A DNA stretch of 64,000 nt, taken from the NCBI RefSeq assembly GCF_016801865.2, contig NC_068937.1, positions 72,443,601 to 72,507,600 of the forward strand, in the 5' to 3' direction. Position numbers and translations under genes: made by a program. The notes under the pieces were generated by a model that was not told the origin of the DNA, did no database searches, and saw nothing but the letters and a program-made list of their open reading frames with translations. This document shows positions 22,168 through 34,067 of this stretch, in pieces. The number at the start of each line of letters is the position of its first letter. Within the stretch, counting starts at the first letter, position 1. This stretch comes from Culex pipiens pallens (lineage: Eukaryota > Arthropoda > Insecta > Diptera > Culicidae).

Positions 22168-22645
22168 TAACATAAATAACATAAATAACATAAATAACAT
22201 AAATAACATAAATAACATAAATAACATAAATAACATAAATAACATAAATAACATAAATAACATAAATAACATAAATAACATAAATAACATAAATAACATA
22301 AATAACATAAATAACATAAATAACATAAATAACATAAATAACATAAATAACATAAATAACATAAATAACATAAATAACATAAATAACATAAATAACATAA
22401 ATAACATAAATAACATAAATAACATAAATAACATAAATAACATAAATAACATAAATAACATAAATAACATAAATAACATAAATAACATAAATAACATAAA
22501 TAACATAAATAACATAAATAACATAAATAACATAAATAACATGAATAACATAAATAACATAAATAACATAAATAACATAAATAACATAAATAACATAAAT
22601 AACATAAATAACATAAATAACATACATAACATAAATAACATAAAT
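22168..22645. repeat. 9-bp minisatellite array 2, ~53 units
   Basis: aacataaat orientation, with two variant units near its right end (aacatgaat near 22540 and aacatacat near 22622). A TAATAATAATTATGTATACA linker follows. Confidence 0.95.
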
Positions 22646-22734
22646 AATAATAATTATGTATACATACAGAAAAATTTTGAGCCCGATCCGAGCACTTTTG
22701 TTTTTTTCCATGCTGTTTTCGTGGGGAATTGCTG
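22646..22734. repeat. linker between opposed arrays
   Basis: Holds a segment reading GAGCCCGATCCGAGCACTTT through GGGGAATTGCTGT, found again at 31274-31332 and, inverted, at 32436-32500. It separates two arrays of opposite orientation, so the area 22168-23122 is a large imperfect inverted repeat. Confidence 0.7.
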
Positions 22735-23122
22735 TTATGTTATTTATGTTATTTATGCTATTTATGTTATTTATGTTATTTATGTTATTTATGTTATTTA
22801 TGTTATTTATGTTATTTATGTTATTTATGTTATTTATGTTATTTATGTTATTTATGTTATTTATGTTATTTATGTTATTTATGTTATTTATGTTATTTAT
22901 GTTATTTATGTTATTTATGTTATTTATGTTATTTATGTTATTTATGTTATTTATGTTATTTATGTTATTTATGTTATTTATGTTATTTATGTTATTTATG
23001 TTATTTATGTTATTTATGTTATTTATGTTATTTATGTTATTTATGTTATTTATGTTATTTATGTTATTTATGTTATTTATGTTATTTATGTTATTTATGT
23101 TATTTATGTTATTTATGTTATT
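22735..23122. repeat. 9-bp minisatellite array 3, (atttatgtt)n, ~43 units
   Basis: Opposite orientation to array 2. It ends at the usual border base, but only about 40 bp of module follow before an atatatatgattgtgaaac linker. Confidence 0.95.
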
Positions 23123-23211
23123 CCCATTAGAAATGAGAACTTACGAAGAATTCGAACAACAATATATATGATTGTGAAACATTAGAAAGATGTATACATA
23201 ATTATTATTAT

Positions 23212-23482
23212 TTATGTTATTTATGTTATTTATGTTATTTATGTTATTTATGTTATTTATGTTATTTATGTTATTTATGTTATTTATGTTATTTATGTTA
23301 TTTATGTTATTTATGTTATTTATGTTATTTATGTTATTTATGTTATTTATGTTATTTATGTTATTTATGTTATTTATGTTATTTATGTTATTTATGTTAT
23401 TTATGTTATTTATGTTATTTATGTTATTTATGTTATTTATGTTATTTATGTTATTTATGTTATTTATGTTATTTATGTTATT
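23212..23482. repeat. 9-bp minisatellite array 4, ~30 units
   Basis: atttatgtt orientation. It starts from an ATTATTATT linker and ends at the standard module border. Confidence 0.95.
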
Positions 23483-23890
23483 CCCATTAGAAATGAGAAC
23501 TTACGAAGAATTCGAACAACAATGCAACGGTCGTTAGCGCTCGCCTAGGGTGGATCCTCAGACCATTCACCTTTCCCAAAAACCGTCCAACTCCAAGCGA
23601 AACTTCCCAAAAACCGTCCAACTCCAAGCGAAACTTACTTGAGGGTACCGTGGAGATTTTCCCTTAATACTCTGAAAAAATTGGAGCATCAACACTTCCC
23701 GTCTTCCAAATCCCTTTCCTTGTCCCTGGTGCGCGGTGGAGATGGGAGCGGCCGGCAATGGACGGCTGCCATGGTGGTGAGAATCTGGTTCAGGTGGAAT
23801 TGGTTCTATTCCCAATTATCGATTCCTAGGCAACTTGGGCTTAGACAATCATCACATCACATGGCAAAAATCCAGTCTGCAATCCGCTAA
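23483..23890 (+). repeat. array-border module with a 30-bp internal duplication
   Basis: Full module on the plus strand. Near 23570-23632 the CCCAAAAACCGTCCAACTCC segment is present twice in tandem, which breaks the frame kept in other copies. Confidence 0.7.
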
Positions 23891-24050
23891 ATGCACCGTC
23901 TCCTAGCGAAGCGAACCCACACCAACAACTGCGTTACGTAATAAAATAATGCTCTTTTACGCTGCGTGGTGGTATAGCTGCCTCGTTTATTACACTGTGA
24001 AAATATCCAGGATTATACACAAAAGTGTGTAATCCTACTTGAACCTACTG

Positions 24051-24155
24051 CCCAGTCCAATCAATCGGAATTCTGAAACGGAATTCAGTTCGGTTGTTGC
24101 GTTTGAAACGGAATACTTAAACGATTCGAATTTAATTCCGATTGAGTTGACTGGG
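24051..24155. mobile_element. MITE beta copy
   Basis: 105 bp. One substitution in the left repeat compared with the 33645 copy (CCAATCAATCGG in place of CCACTCAATCGG). Confidence 0.75.
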
Positions 24156-24166
24156 TAGTACCACGG

Positions 24167-24402
24167 GTATGAATTTTCAAGTAATTTCAATATGGCGACT
24201 TGCATCAGAAGAAAGTGAGGCATTTTCGCTAGTTCTAACTGCTCTGTGTTTTGCGTGCACGTCCGCAAACATCGACCACACACATACTAATACAAAGCGC
24301 CACAAAGAGGCAAAAGGTAATTACGAATATTTTTGGCACTTTCTTCTCGGTTTTGCAAAAACAAATAAAAAAACTAACTTTAAAGTATAGTCCGATTCAA
24401 TT
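24167..24402 (+). repeat. dispersed repeat alpha copy
   Basis: Plus-strand copy that leads directly into the endonuclease fragment at about 24430. Confidence 0.7.
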
Positions 24403-24595
24403 TTCGTTGCTGATTTGTTCGAACATCAATATGGCGACTTGTATCAGAAGAACACTTCTGCGATCGAGTTGGTCTTCGACTTCTCCGAACACTTCTGCGA
24501 TCGAGTTGGTTTGGGTGGCAGTACACCTTACCTCGAAAACCGTTTACATTTGCGTTGTTTACATACCGGCAGATCGGTCTAAAGACGAATCTCTC

Positions 24596-24868
24596 GTGGT
24601 TTGGTTGAGCGTTTTAGCAGAATGCATTACTATGAATACAAAGAGACGAGTTGTTCCTTTTAATTCCGCTATATATTTTTAATATCTTGACAGATACGTA
24701 TTTCGTCTACTACTTGCAGACTTCATCAGTGTTCTGTTCTCGACTGTTTCTCGAAGTCGAGAACAGAACACTGATGAAGTCTGCAAGTAGTAGACGAAAT
24801 ACGTATCTGTCAAGATATTAAAAATATATAGCGGAATTAAAAGGAACAACTCGTCTCTTTGTATTCAT
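24596..24868. mobile_element. palindromic insertion with hammerhead-ribozyme-like arms
   Basis: A 273-bp insertion flanked by the 11-bp direct repeat ACGAATCTCTC (24585-24595 and 24869-24879). Uninterrupted copies at 34180 and 37028 show the empty site. It consists of a 36-bp unpaired leader and a palindrome whose two 113-bp arms (24632-24744 and 24756-24868) read as perfect complements around an 11-nt loop. Each arm holds a CTGATGA...GAAA core. Such motifs are known in Penelope-like retroelement terminal repeats, and inverted terminal-repeat copies are known for that group, so an abortive Penelope-like insertion is the best guess. No coding sequence. Confidence 0.7.
24768..24810 (+). ncRNA. 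candidate minimal hammerhead ribozyme (right arm)
   Basis: Core CTGATGA at 24771-24777; stem II GTCT (24779-24782) with AGAC (24792-24795); GAA at 24796-24798; a loopless stem III ATAC/GTAT (24799-24806); and the predicted cleavage after C24807. Stem I is only ACA/TGT (24768-24770 with 24808-24810) before an internal loop. One departure from the consensus is an extra A (24778) between the core and stem II. A loopless stem III is a feature of minimal retroelement hammerheads, which are thought to act as dimers. A mirror copy lies on the minus strand (CTGATGA complement at 24723-24729). Confidence 0.5.
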
Positions 24869-25289
24869 ACGAATCTCTCTTCGAACAGTATCTAAGTTCA
24901 CTGTCGTGGGTGGTGTCTCGCATGAAGACCAACGACAGCTTGTGTATTTTGGGTGACTTTAACCAGAGTCAGCTCCGATGGTCTCCTGCCTTAAGTGGAC
25001 ATTTTTTCGTTGATAGCAACAACTCCACCGTAGCCCCCCTAGCAGCTCGGTTATTGGATGAACAACACATGGCAGACCTTCTTCAAATTAACGGTGTTAC
25101 AAACGAGAACAACTCGATCCTCGACCTATGTCTCATCAGCAGCGATATGGTGGCGCGATACTAGGGGGTGGACATAATGGTTAATAGACTATTAACAAAT
25201 TAAAATATTTGGTTAAAGTATCGACATTTCGTTAATTTATTGACGAGACCCCACCTTTTCATATTTACCGTATTAAAAAAAAACCTTGG

Positions 25290-26560
25290 TTTCCCACCCA
25301 AACTCTATGAACGTGTGTAAGAAAAAAAATATATTTAGGACGCCATTTTTCATTGCTTTTGTTCCGTCGTGTTGATGTTGGAAGTTTTCGTTTTGTCGGT
25401 GTAGGAAAATACCCGGAAGGGACTTTGCGACGGAGAGATAAGTTTTCACCATTTTGACCAGCGACCGTGAACATCGGCGCAGCGCTGGAAAAGAACCGCT
25501 AGTGATAGCCGTACAACCGTGATTTCAATCCTAAGCCACCAGGACGAAAAAGGTGTCGTCCTGAGCTGCGAGGAATTCTATTCGGATGATGACGACGAAA
25601 ACCAATCGCAATCCGGCCACTACGCTTGTTCCGGCTGTTCCGGCACCTCCCAGATCGCGTTGTAGCCGCAAGAATTTTGATCTGCCCAAAAGTATTCAGT
25701 CCCAGAAGAACCTGCTCCAACAGGCTGGTGTAAGGGTGCTTTTGTCGGATCAAGAGCACCGGCGGGATTGCCAGGAAATGGATGGATGCAACGGAAGCGG
25801 CGCAAGAGCAGTTGGTGTCAGCGCAACCGGTGCCGCCAAAGCCTTTCTTGAATCACCCAACCCGAACTAACCTCTACTTTTTCTAGCGTAACAGAAAACA
25901 AAGCGTCGCTTCGGTCCGGAAACTTCAAAAATTTACGGAATTACGTCCGCCTTCGGAGAGCTACGTTGGAGAAAGACGAAGGCAACGTAGCGCTTAGCCA
26001 AAAGTATAGCTTATACTTTCGCAAGAGTGCCGAGCGGCGATCGAGATATGAAGCAGCTGATTCTATCGAGAGCATGACGATCCAAAAACTTCCGGAGTAC
26101 GGATACGACTTCCGAGTGTCATCAAATGATGTACGATTACCGGGACCATAGTTGGTCACGATAATATTCAAGACCCGTGCACTTTCCGGCCAAACAACTC
26201 GCACCCCACATGACACGGTCTAAAGAATCGCATGCTGTTGAAAAACATCGAAAATTCTCGCAACGTTGAGTTCCAGAACACGGCCGGTACATGCCGGCGC
26301 CGTCCCGTCTGCCACTTTCCCAAGCAGTGTCTGAAAAAAACCCCAGACGCAACTTTACAATTGCGCCTTCGATCGACGGAAGTACAGATCCAGCATCGCC
26401 AACACGAGGCCACGTGACCTAGTATCAACATTCCCTGCTGGTGGCCAACTCTAATTAATCTTTGATATCGAAAACACCAAGCGGCTTCGATGGACACGAG
26501 CCGATGGATTGGTGATTCTTGATGATTTTTTCTAGCAAAATTGTCAATAAACTAAATAAA
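25290..26560 (+). pseudogene. unidentified gene fragments inside the TIR transposon
   Basis: Coding-like segments in shifting frames: about 25524-25666 reads ISILSHQDEKGVVLSCEEF then an acidic SDDDDEN run; 25664-25868 includes DLPKSIQSQKNLLQQAG; 25966-26148 reads MEKDEGNVALSQKYSLYFRK and ends DVRLPGP; 26232-26414 includes NIENSRNVEFQNTAGTC. No single frame joins them and I do not recognise the protein. A poly(A)-signal-like AATAAA context occurs near 26556, so this may be a decayed gene 3' end. Confidence 0.35.
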
Positions 26561-26629
26561 ACAAAATTATTTTTTTATTTATTCAAAACAAATCGGATGA
26601 AAGATCTAACTCGATCGACCCCACATTCC

Positions 26630-27090
26630 TTATGCTTACTTGTGTGAATGTAAAAAATATTGTGAAGTCGTAAGTATGACTACGAGAAAAATGTGAAGTT
26701 GTGAACGTGATAGTGAAAAAGAATGCGAAAAGGTTAGTGTGATTGAAAAAAATGAGCGTGAAGTCAAAAATTCTGGTGAATTCGTGAAAGCGATTAGGAA
26801 TTAGTTTGTGAATGATAGTGAAAACGCGAGAGTGCTTGTGAAATCGTAATCATGTTGAGGAGAAGAGTATAACTTCATGCTGTGAAGTCGTGAGTGTTTG
26901 CGAAGAAAAGTGTTAAAACGTTTTTGTGATTGGAAAGAATAGTATGAAGTCAAGATTGTGGTTGAGAAGAAAATGTGATTGGTGGGGGACTGTGAAGTCG
27001 TGACTGTGAAAAGAAAACAGACTGTGAATAATTGGTAAGAAGGTTGATAAATTTCAGAGTGATTAAGGAAAAGAGTGTGAAGTCGTGAGT
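26630..27090. repeat. degenerate GTGA-rich minisatellite
   Basis: Loose tandem repetition of words like TGTGAAGTCGTGAGTGT and GTGAAAAAGAA at irregular spacings of about 20-35 bp. No consistent frame. The phrase GTGTGAAGTCGTGAGTCAAG at its right end also begins the duplicated block at 28357. Confidence 0.5.
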
Positions 27091-27129
27091 CAAGCACCAT
27101 TTCGAAAATAGGAAGCACAGCATCCGTAT

Positions 27130-27260
27130 CGAGAAATTAAAAGTGAGAGTGTGTGCAACATGGAGTTAAACTTTCTGTGAAGTTGCTGTGAAGATTACCA
27201 TAGCACTTTGAAAAGTTTAACTCCATGTTGCACGCACACACTCTCACTTTTAATTTCTCG
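27130..27260. mobile_element. 131-bp hairpin MITE with a 2-bp AT duplication
   Basis: Ends CGAGAAATTAAAAGTGAGAG and its inverse, giving arms of about 43 bp (one 4-bp indel) around a short centre. The duplicated block at 28357 retains the empty site (gcatccgtattcattgg), so this copy inserted after, or was lost before, the block duplication. AT flanks both ends (27128-27129 and 27261-27262). Confidence 0.7.
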
Positions 27261-27302
27261 ATTCATTGGAACTGTCACGAAATTTATGCCGTGATGAGGG
27301 GA

Positions 27303-27746
27303 TTCCTTCCGCCCATTTTGCTAAAATTCTGACGGCGTGGTCCACCACGTTCTTCCTGATAGTATTCTTCTGGATGATTGTCCCCGGAGGATTGATGATG
27401 AGAGTGTGATCCCGGTGGCTGAAGAATTAATCATGATTAGTGTCGTAATTTATTTTTGCAAGCTAAAATCTGCTTACTTACCCGGAAGACTCTTCAAACC
27501 GATCGCCTCCGGATGATGATGCCCTCAAGAATCGTGACGTCCTACGTTCATCATGGTGTCCTCCTCGCCTCGCCTGACAGGGTGATGACTAACCGATGTT
27601 CCGTTCATCGGTGACCTCGGAGCGTTGCTTCGATACTCGTCGTACTGGAGTACGCGAGTGAAAAGGGACCGCTTTCGGTTACTCTGATAGTCTTCGTATT
27701 TTATGTTCACTCCAGTGCACTTGCTGGAACCAGATGCATCCGTCAT
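27303..27746 (-). pseudogene. captured exon pair with a 63-bp intron
   Basis: A minus-strand frame (27746 to 27525) begins MTDASGSSKCTGVNIKYEDY and ends at a stop shortly before a candidate splice donor GTAAGTAAG (27481 down). The acceptor TTCTTCAG ends at 27419. The downstream exon reads PPGSHSHHQSSGDNHPEEYY...NPLITA and stops near 27298, though another phase is also open, so the true frame is uncertain. Intron retention points to DNA-level capture. Not recognised. Confidence 0.4.
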
Positions 27747-27884
27747 CCCGCTTTCATCCGTCTCGGTTCGAACATCGTTCTTTTCACGAACTTACTGGTG
27801 CTCCGGTTACAAAACCATCCCCGCCATCAAAGCGTCTTCGGACAGCCGCGCATCTCCGGATCGAACGACGGATCGTGCTGGTTA

Positions 27885-28019
27885 CCGAAGACGCTCGGCA
27901 ACGACAACAAGATTCGCAACGCCGGTTCCTGCATCCTTCCAGGTCGGGGCACTCGCACACAGGAACATAAACTGCAGAAAATTCGGCCACTGGTTGTTGC
28001 CGTTGTCGTCGATCAGATA
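27885..28019 (-). pseudogene. probable importin-5 (karyopherin beta) exon fragment
   Basis: The minus-strand frame reads YLIDDNGNNQWPNFLQF, then MFLCASAPTWKDAG and on to LVVVAERLR. The pattern (L)ID-(D/E)-NGNNQWP-x-FLxF resembles the N-terminal HEAT-repeat region of importin-5/RanBP5, a nuclear import receptor. Only about 45 residues remain before the resemblance stops. Because it is this short and recognised by eye, the assignment needs a search. A matching copy lies in the duplicated block. Confidence 0.5.
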
Positions 28020-28183
28020 GCGTTTTTTTGTTTATTGAATGAACTGTCAAATTTAACCGAGGTCAAAATTATACGGTGGGAACGCCGGTTCAAATTTTCG
28101 TCAATAAATTAACCAATATATCAATGGCAGCGTCAATATGTTGACGAACAGTAAAAACTTTGACTCTGTACACCCCCTAGGCG

Positions 28184-29330
<1,147 letters not shown>

Positions 29331-29333
29331 GCG

Positions 29334-29599
<266 letters not shown>

Positions 29600-29603
29600 A
29601 ACT

Positions 29604-30090
29604 ATACTTAAAAGCTAGTTTTGTCATTTGTTTTGCAAAACCGAAACGAAAATGCCAAAAATATTTGTAATTACCTTTTGCCTTTTGGTAGCGCTTTGTA
29701 TTAGTATGTGTGTGGTCGATGTTTGCGGAGGTGCACGCAGAACACAGAACAGTTACAACTAGCGAAAATGCCTCACCTTCTTCTGATACAAGTCGCCATA
29801 TTGAAATTACCTGAATATCCATACCCAGTCAACTCAATCGGAATTAAAATCGAATCGTTTTTGACTTTTGGCTTTCAGCAAAATTGATATGAGCCAAGAA
29901 GAAATTGTTAAACAAATATATATATGTGTGTGTGTGTGTGTGCAACCAACCAAATGGGACCACGCGGCCGCCTCTTACAAATTGAGTTGTTTCCATGTAT
30001 TTTAGATTTGACATCCTATACATGCAAATAACTCGCATAGGCATTTGGAAGGTGTTAGCTCTGCCGAGCTTCATTGACCCATTTCTACGC
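29604..30090 (-). repeat. dispersed repeat alpha plus flank, inverted partner of 39125-39625
   Basis: This segment, including a (TG)n run at 29925-29941 and the region reading GGGACCACGCGGCCGCCTCT, is nearly the reverse complement of 39125-39625. The two stand about 9 kb apart in opposite orientation and form the outer arms of a large inverted repeat. Confidence 0.75.
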
Positions 30091-30093
30091 AGG

Positions 30094-30620
30094 CTATCCG
30101 TGCGCGAGGTACCTCAGCTTGAATCGACAAGCCCCGCTATAAAGAACGTTTGCATCAATCGGATTCAAACGTTATTTAGAACTTCTGAACCCTTGTCAAA
30201 TGGACAAAGACCCAGCGCGTATATAGTTTGTAGTAATAGTATTCCTGATTCACCAATCCAAAGAACGGGGGATCGAACCCCGGTTAGAGCGACTTTGATG
30301 TTTCGTTCATGTTTAGAGTTTCAAAAATTCATATTTCCTTAACTTTATCGTTTGGAGCAGATGGGAATCGAACCCAGCATCATTCGCTTACAAAGCGAAC
30401 AGCGTAGCCAGTCAGCAACGGCTGCTCCATATTTCCAATTGGAAGTTTCTCACCCGAAAAGCAGCACCGGCAGCGATTGCACTCGCATTAGGCTTGACCA
30501 AATCGATCATGGAGTTGGCGTTCAGCCACAATTAATGACTCTCGTCGGATGTTACAGGTCATCATAAAATCTGCAGAAACATCGCAGGAACCAACCACAA
30601 CCGCACCAAGCACTTTAGTT
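30094..30620 (-). mobile_element. tRNA-derived short element (SINE-like)
   Basis: Contains two tRNA-like parts about 110 bp apart and no ORF. The second part, at about 30256-30300, reads on the minus strand as an intact T arm, CCGGGGTTCGATCCCCCG, with a TTTGGATTGGTG run after it. A similar run appears beside the tRNA-like part at 62060-62132, suggesting relatedness between the two elements. Ends are not delimited. Confidence 0.4.
30353..30428 (-). tRNA. tRNA-Thr(TGT)-like sequence
   Basis: Acceptor GGAGCAG/CTGCTCC pairs perfectly. The anticodon stem TTCGC/GCGAA is perfect with loop TTTGTAA (anticodon TGT). The T loop is GGTTCGATTCC. The D arm is poor (only CGT/ACG pairs) and position 8 is C rather than T, so this is more likely a SINE head or tRNA pseudogene than a working gene. 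A similar 3' half occurs at 48269-48297. Confidence 0.45.
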
Positions 30621-30722
30621 CAAAAGAAAATAGTGAAAGCGCGCGCACTTAAACCCTTGCACTCACGAAGAACACGAAAAAACGAACATTTTTCCCAAAT
30701 TTTCGAACCATAACATAAATAA

Positions 30723-31273
30723 TTTATGTTATTTATGTTATTTATGTTATTTATGTTATTTATGTTATTTATGTTATTTATGTTATTTATGTTATTTATG
30801 TTATTTATGTTATTTATGTTATTTATGTTATTTATGTTATTCATGTTATTTATGTTGTTTATGTTATTTATGTTATTTATGTTATTTATGTTATTTATGT
30901 TATTTATGTTATTTATGTTATTTATGTTATTTATGTTATTTATGTTATTTATGTTATTTATGTTATTTATGTTATTTATGTTATTTATGTTATTTATGTT
31001 ATTTATGTTATTTATGTTATTTATGTTATTTATGTTATTTATGTTATTTATGTTATTTATGTTATTTATGTTATTTATGTTATTTATGTTATTTATGTTA
31101 TTTATGTTATTTATGTTATTTATGTTATTTATGTTATTTATGTTATTTATGTTATTTATGTTATTTATGTTATTTATGTTATTTATGTTATTTATGTTAT
31201 TTATGTTATTTATGTTATTTATGTTATTTATGTTATTTATGTTATTTATGTTATTTATGTTATTTATGTTATT
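30723..31273. repeat. 9-bp minisatellite array 5, ~61 units
   Basis: atttatgtt orientation with a short inverted start (ataacataaataatttatgt near 30713). It has two variant units near 30839-30860. Unlike most arrays its right border is the GAGCCCGATCCGAGCAC linker, not the module. Confidence 0.95.
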
Positions 31274-31328
31274 TTGAGCCCGATCCGAGCACTTTTGTTT
31301 TTTTCCATGCTGTTTTCGTGGGGAATTG

Positions 31329-31332
<4 letters not shown>

Positions 31333-31411
<79 letters not shown>
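31333..31411. repeat. (TA)n tract 3
   Basis: About 79 bp of TA that replaces the array seen after the same linker elsewhere (22735), then breaks into a partial MITE beta at 31412. Confidence 0.9.
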
Positions 31412-31412
<1 letters not shown>

Positions 31413-31609
31413 TGAATTCCGTTTCAGAATTCCGATTGAGTGGACTGGGCAGTAGGTTCAAGTAGGATTACACACTTTTGTGTATAATCCTGGATATTTT
31501 CACAGTGTAATAAACGAGGCAGCTATACCACCACGCAACGTAAAAGAGCATTATTTTATTACGTAACGCAGTTGTTGGTGTGGGTTCGCTTCGCTAGGAG
31601 ACGGTGCAT

Positions 31610-31987
31610 TTAGCGGATTGCAGACTGGATTTTTGCCATGTGATGTGATGATTGTCTAAGCCCAAGTTGCCTAGGAATCGATAATTGGGAATAGAACCAA
31701 TTCCACCTGAACCAGATTCTCACCACCATGGCAGCCGTCCATTGCCGGCCGCTCCCATCTCCACCGCGCACCAGGGACAAGGAAAGGGATTTGGAAGACG
31801 GGAAGTGTTGATGCTCCAATTTTTTCAGAGTATTAAGGGAAAATCTCCACGGTATCCTCAAGTAAGTTTCGCTTGGAGTTGGACGGTTTTTGGGAAGGTG
31901 AATGGTCTGAGGATCCACCCTAGGCGAGCGCTAACGACCGTTGCATTGTTGTTCGAATTCTTCGTAAGTTCTCATTTCTAATGGGAA
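31610..31987 (-). repeat. array-border module, full copy
   Basis: Minus-strand orientation with the 102-residue frame intact. It continues into array 6 at the standard border. Confidence 0.7.
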
Positions 31988-32435
31988 TAACATAAATAAC
32001 ATAAATAACATAAATAACATAAATAACATAAATAACATAAATAACATAAATAACATAAATAACATAAATAACATAAATAACATAAATAACATAAATAACA
32101 TAAATAACATAAATAACATAAATAACATAAATAACATAAATAACATAAATAACATAAATAACATAAATAACATAAATAACATAAATAACATAAATAACAT
32201 AAATAACATAAATAACATAAATAACATAAATAACATAAATAACATAAATAACATAAATAACATAAATAACATAAATAACATAAATAACATAAATAACATA
32301 AATAACATAAATAACATAAATAACATAAATAACATAAATAACATAAATAACATAAATAACATAAATAACATAAATAACATAAATAACATAAATAACATAA
32401 ATAACATAAATAGCATAAATAACATAAATAACATA
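31988..32435. repeat. 9-bp minisatellite array 6, ~50 units
   Basis: aacataaat orientation, with a variant aatagcata near the right end that is shared, inverted, with the start of array 3. Confidence 0.95.
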
Positions 32436-32628
32436 ACAGCAATTCCCCACGAAAACAGCATGGAAAAAAACAAAAGTGCTCGGATCGGGCTCAAAATTTT
32501 TCTGGGAGTTCCCTGGCCGAAATAATTAGACCCGTATTTTTTTGTTTGGCCATTAGGTTGACCTACGCCGTGTTAGGGTGGTCTGAAAAATGGCCATTTT
32601 CGTCGATTTTCGCAAAAACCACTTTTTT
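32436..32628. repeat. linker between arrays 6 and 7
   Basis: Contains the inverted GGAATTGCTG linker and then a non-coding stretch with GGTCTGAAAAATGGCCATTT before the next array. No gene. Confidence 0.6.
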
Positions 32629-33107
32629 ATTTATGTTATTTATGTTATTTATGTTATTTATGTTATTTATGTTATTTATGTTATTTATGTTATTTATGTT
32701 ATTTATGTTATTTATGTTATTTATGTTATTTATGTTATTTATGTTATTTATGTTATTTATGTTATTTATGTTATTTATGTTATTTATGTTATTTATGTTA
32801 TTTATGTTATTTATGTTATTTATGTTATTTATGTTATTTATGTTATTTATGTTATTTATGTTATTTATGTTATTTATGTTATTTATGTTATTTATGTTAT
32901 TTATGTTATTTATGTTATTTATGTTATTTATGTTATTTATGTTATTTATGTTATTTATGTTATTTATGTTATTTATGTTATTTATGTTATTTATGTTATT
33001 TATGTTATTTATGTTATTTATGTTATTTATGTTATTTATGTTATTTATGTTATTTATGTTATTTATGTTATTTATGTTATTTATGTTATTTATGTTATTT
33101 ATGTTAT
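32629..33107. repeat. 9-bp minisatellite array 7, ~53 units
   Basis: atttatgtt orientation. It ends at the standard module border and opens the first complete 2848-bp tandem unit. Confidence 0.95.
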
Positions 33108-33644
33108 TCCCATTAGAAATGAGAACTTACGAAGAATTCGAACAACAATGCAACGGTCGTTAGCGCTCGCCTAGGGTGGATCCTCAGACCATTCACCTTC
33201 CCAAAAACCGTCCAACTCCAAGCGAAACTTACTTGAGGATACCGTGGAGATTTTCCCTTAATACTCTGAAAAAATTGGAGCATCAACACTTCCCGTCTTC
33301 CAAATCCCTTTCCTTGTCCCTGGTGCGCGGTGGAGATGGGAGCGGCCGGCAATGGACGGCTGCCATGGTGGTGAGAATCTGGTTCAGGTGGAATTGGTTC
33401 TATTCCCAATTATCGATTCCTAGGCAACTTGGGCTTAGACAATCATCACATCACATGGCAAAAATCCAGTCTGCAATCCGCTAAATGCACCGTCTCCTAG
33501 CGAAGCGAACCCACACCAACAACTGCGTTACGTAATAAAATAATGCTCTTTTACGCTGCGTGGTGGTATAGCTGCCTCGTTTATTACACTGTGAAAATAT
33601 CCAGGATTATACACAAAAGTGTGTAATCCTACTTGAACCTACTG

Positions 33645-33749
33645 CCCAGTCCACTCAATCGGAATTCTGAAACGGAATTCAGTTCGGTTGTTGCGTTTGA
33701 AACGGAATACTTAAACGATTCGAATTTAATTCCGATTGAGTTGACTGGG
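33645..33749. mobile_element. MITE beta copy
   Basis: 105 bp, complete, part of tandem unit 1. Confidence 0.75.
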
Positions 33750-34067
33750 TAGTACCACGGGTATGAATTTTCAAGTAATTTCAATATGGCGACTTGCATC
33801 AGAAGAAAGTGAGGCATTTTCGCTAGTTCTAACTGCTCTGTGTTTTGCGTGCACGTCCGCAAACATCGACCACACACATACTAATACAAAGCGCCACAAA
33901 GAGGCAAAAGGTAATTACGAATATTTTTGGCACTTTCTTCTCGGTTTTGCAAAAACAAATAAAAAAACTAACTTTAAAGTATAGTCCGATTCAATTTTCG
34001 TTGCTGATTTGTTCGAACATCAATATGGCGACTTGTATCAGAAGAACACTTCTGCGATCGAGTTGGT

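Larger units (their letters stand above)
24472..25152 (+). pseudogene. non-LTR endonuclease fragment, split by a palindromic insertion
   Basis: The plus strand encodes IELVWVAVHL and VYICVVYIPADRSKDES up to 24584. After the insertion at 24596-24868 the frame resumes with FEQYLSSLSW and the endonuclease motif ILGDFN, ending at SSDMV near 25150. Only the central part of an apurinic-type endonuclease domain remains, with no reverse transcriptase. More complete copies of this fragment lie at 34068-35035 and 36916-37883. It is truncated on the right, where the TIR transposon begins at 25161. Confidence 0.75.
25161..28180. mobile_element. 3.0-kb TIR transposon carrying host-gene fragments
   Basis: It starts CTAGGGGGTGGACA at 25161 and ends with the inverse, TGTACACCCCCTAG, at 28180: a 14-bp terminal repeat with one mismatch. 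The 8-bp word GCGCGATA flanks it exactly (25153-25160 and 28181-28188). An 8-bp duplication fits the hAT or P superfamilies; the termini do not settle which. I found no transposase. Instead it holds a probable importin-5 fragment, an exon pair with a 63-bp intron, other gene-like pieces and a GTGA-rich degenerate minisatellite. It therefore resembles a Pack-type non-autonomous element that has captured genomic DNA. Confidence 0.65.

Noticed and set aside
30226..30310. Second tRNA-like part as a functional tRNA gene
   Set aside because: Only the T arm is convincing; acceptor and anticodon arms do not pair.
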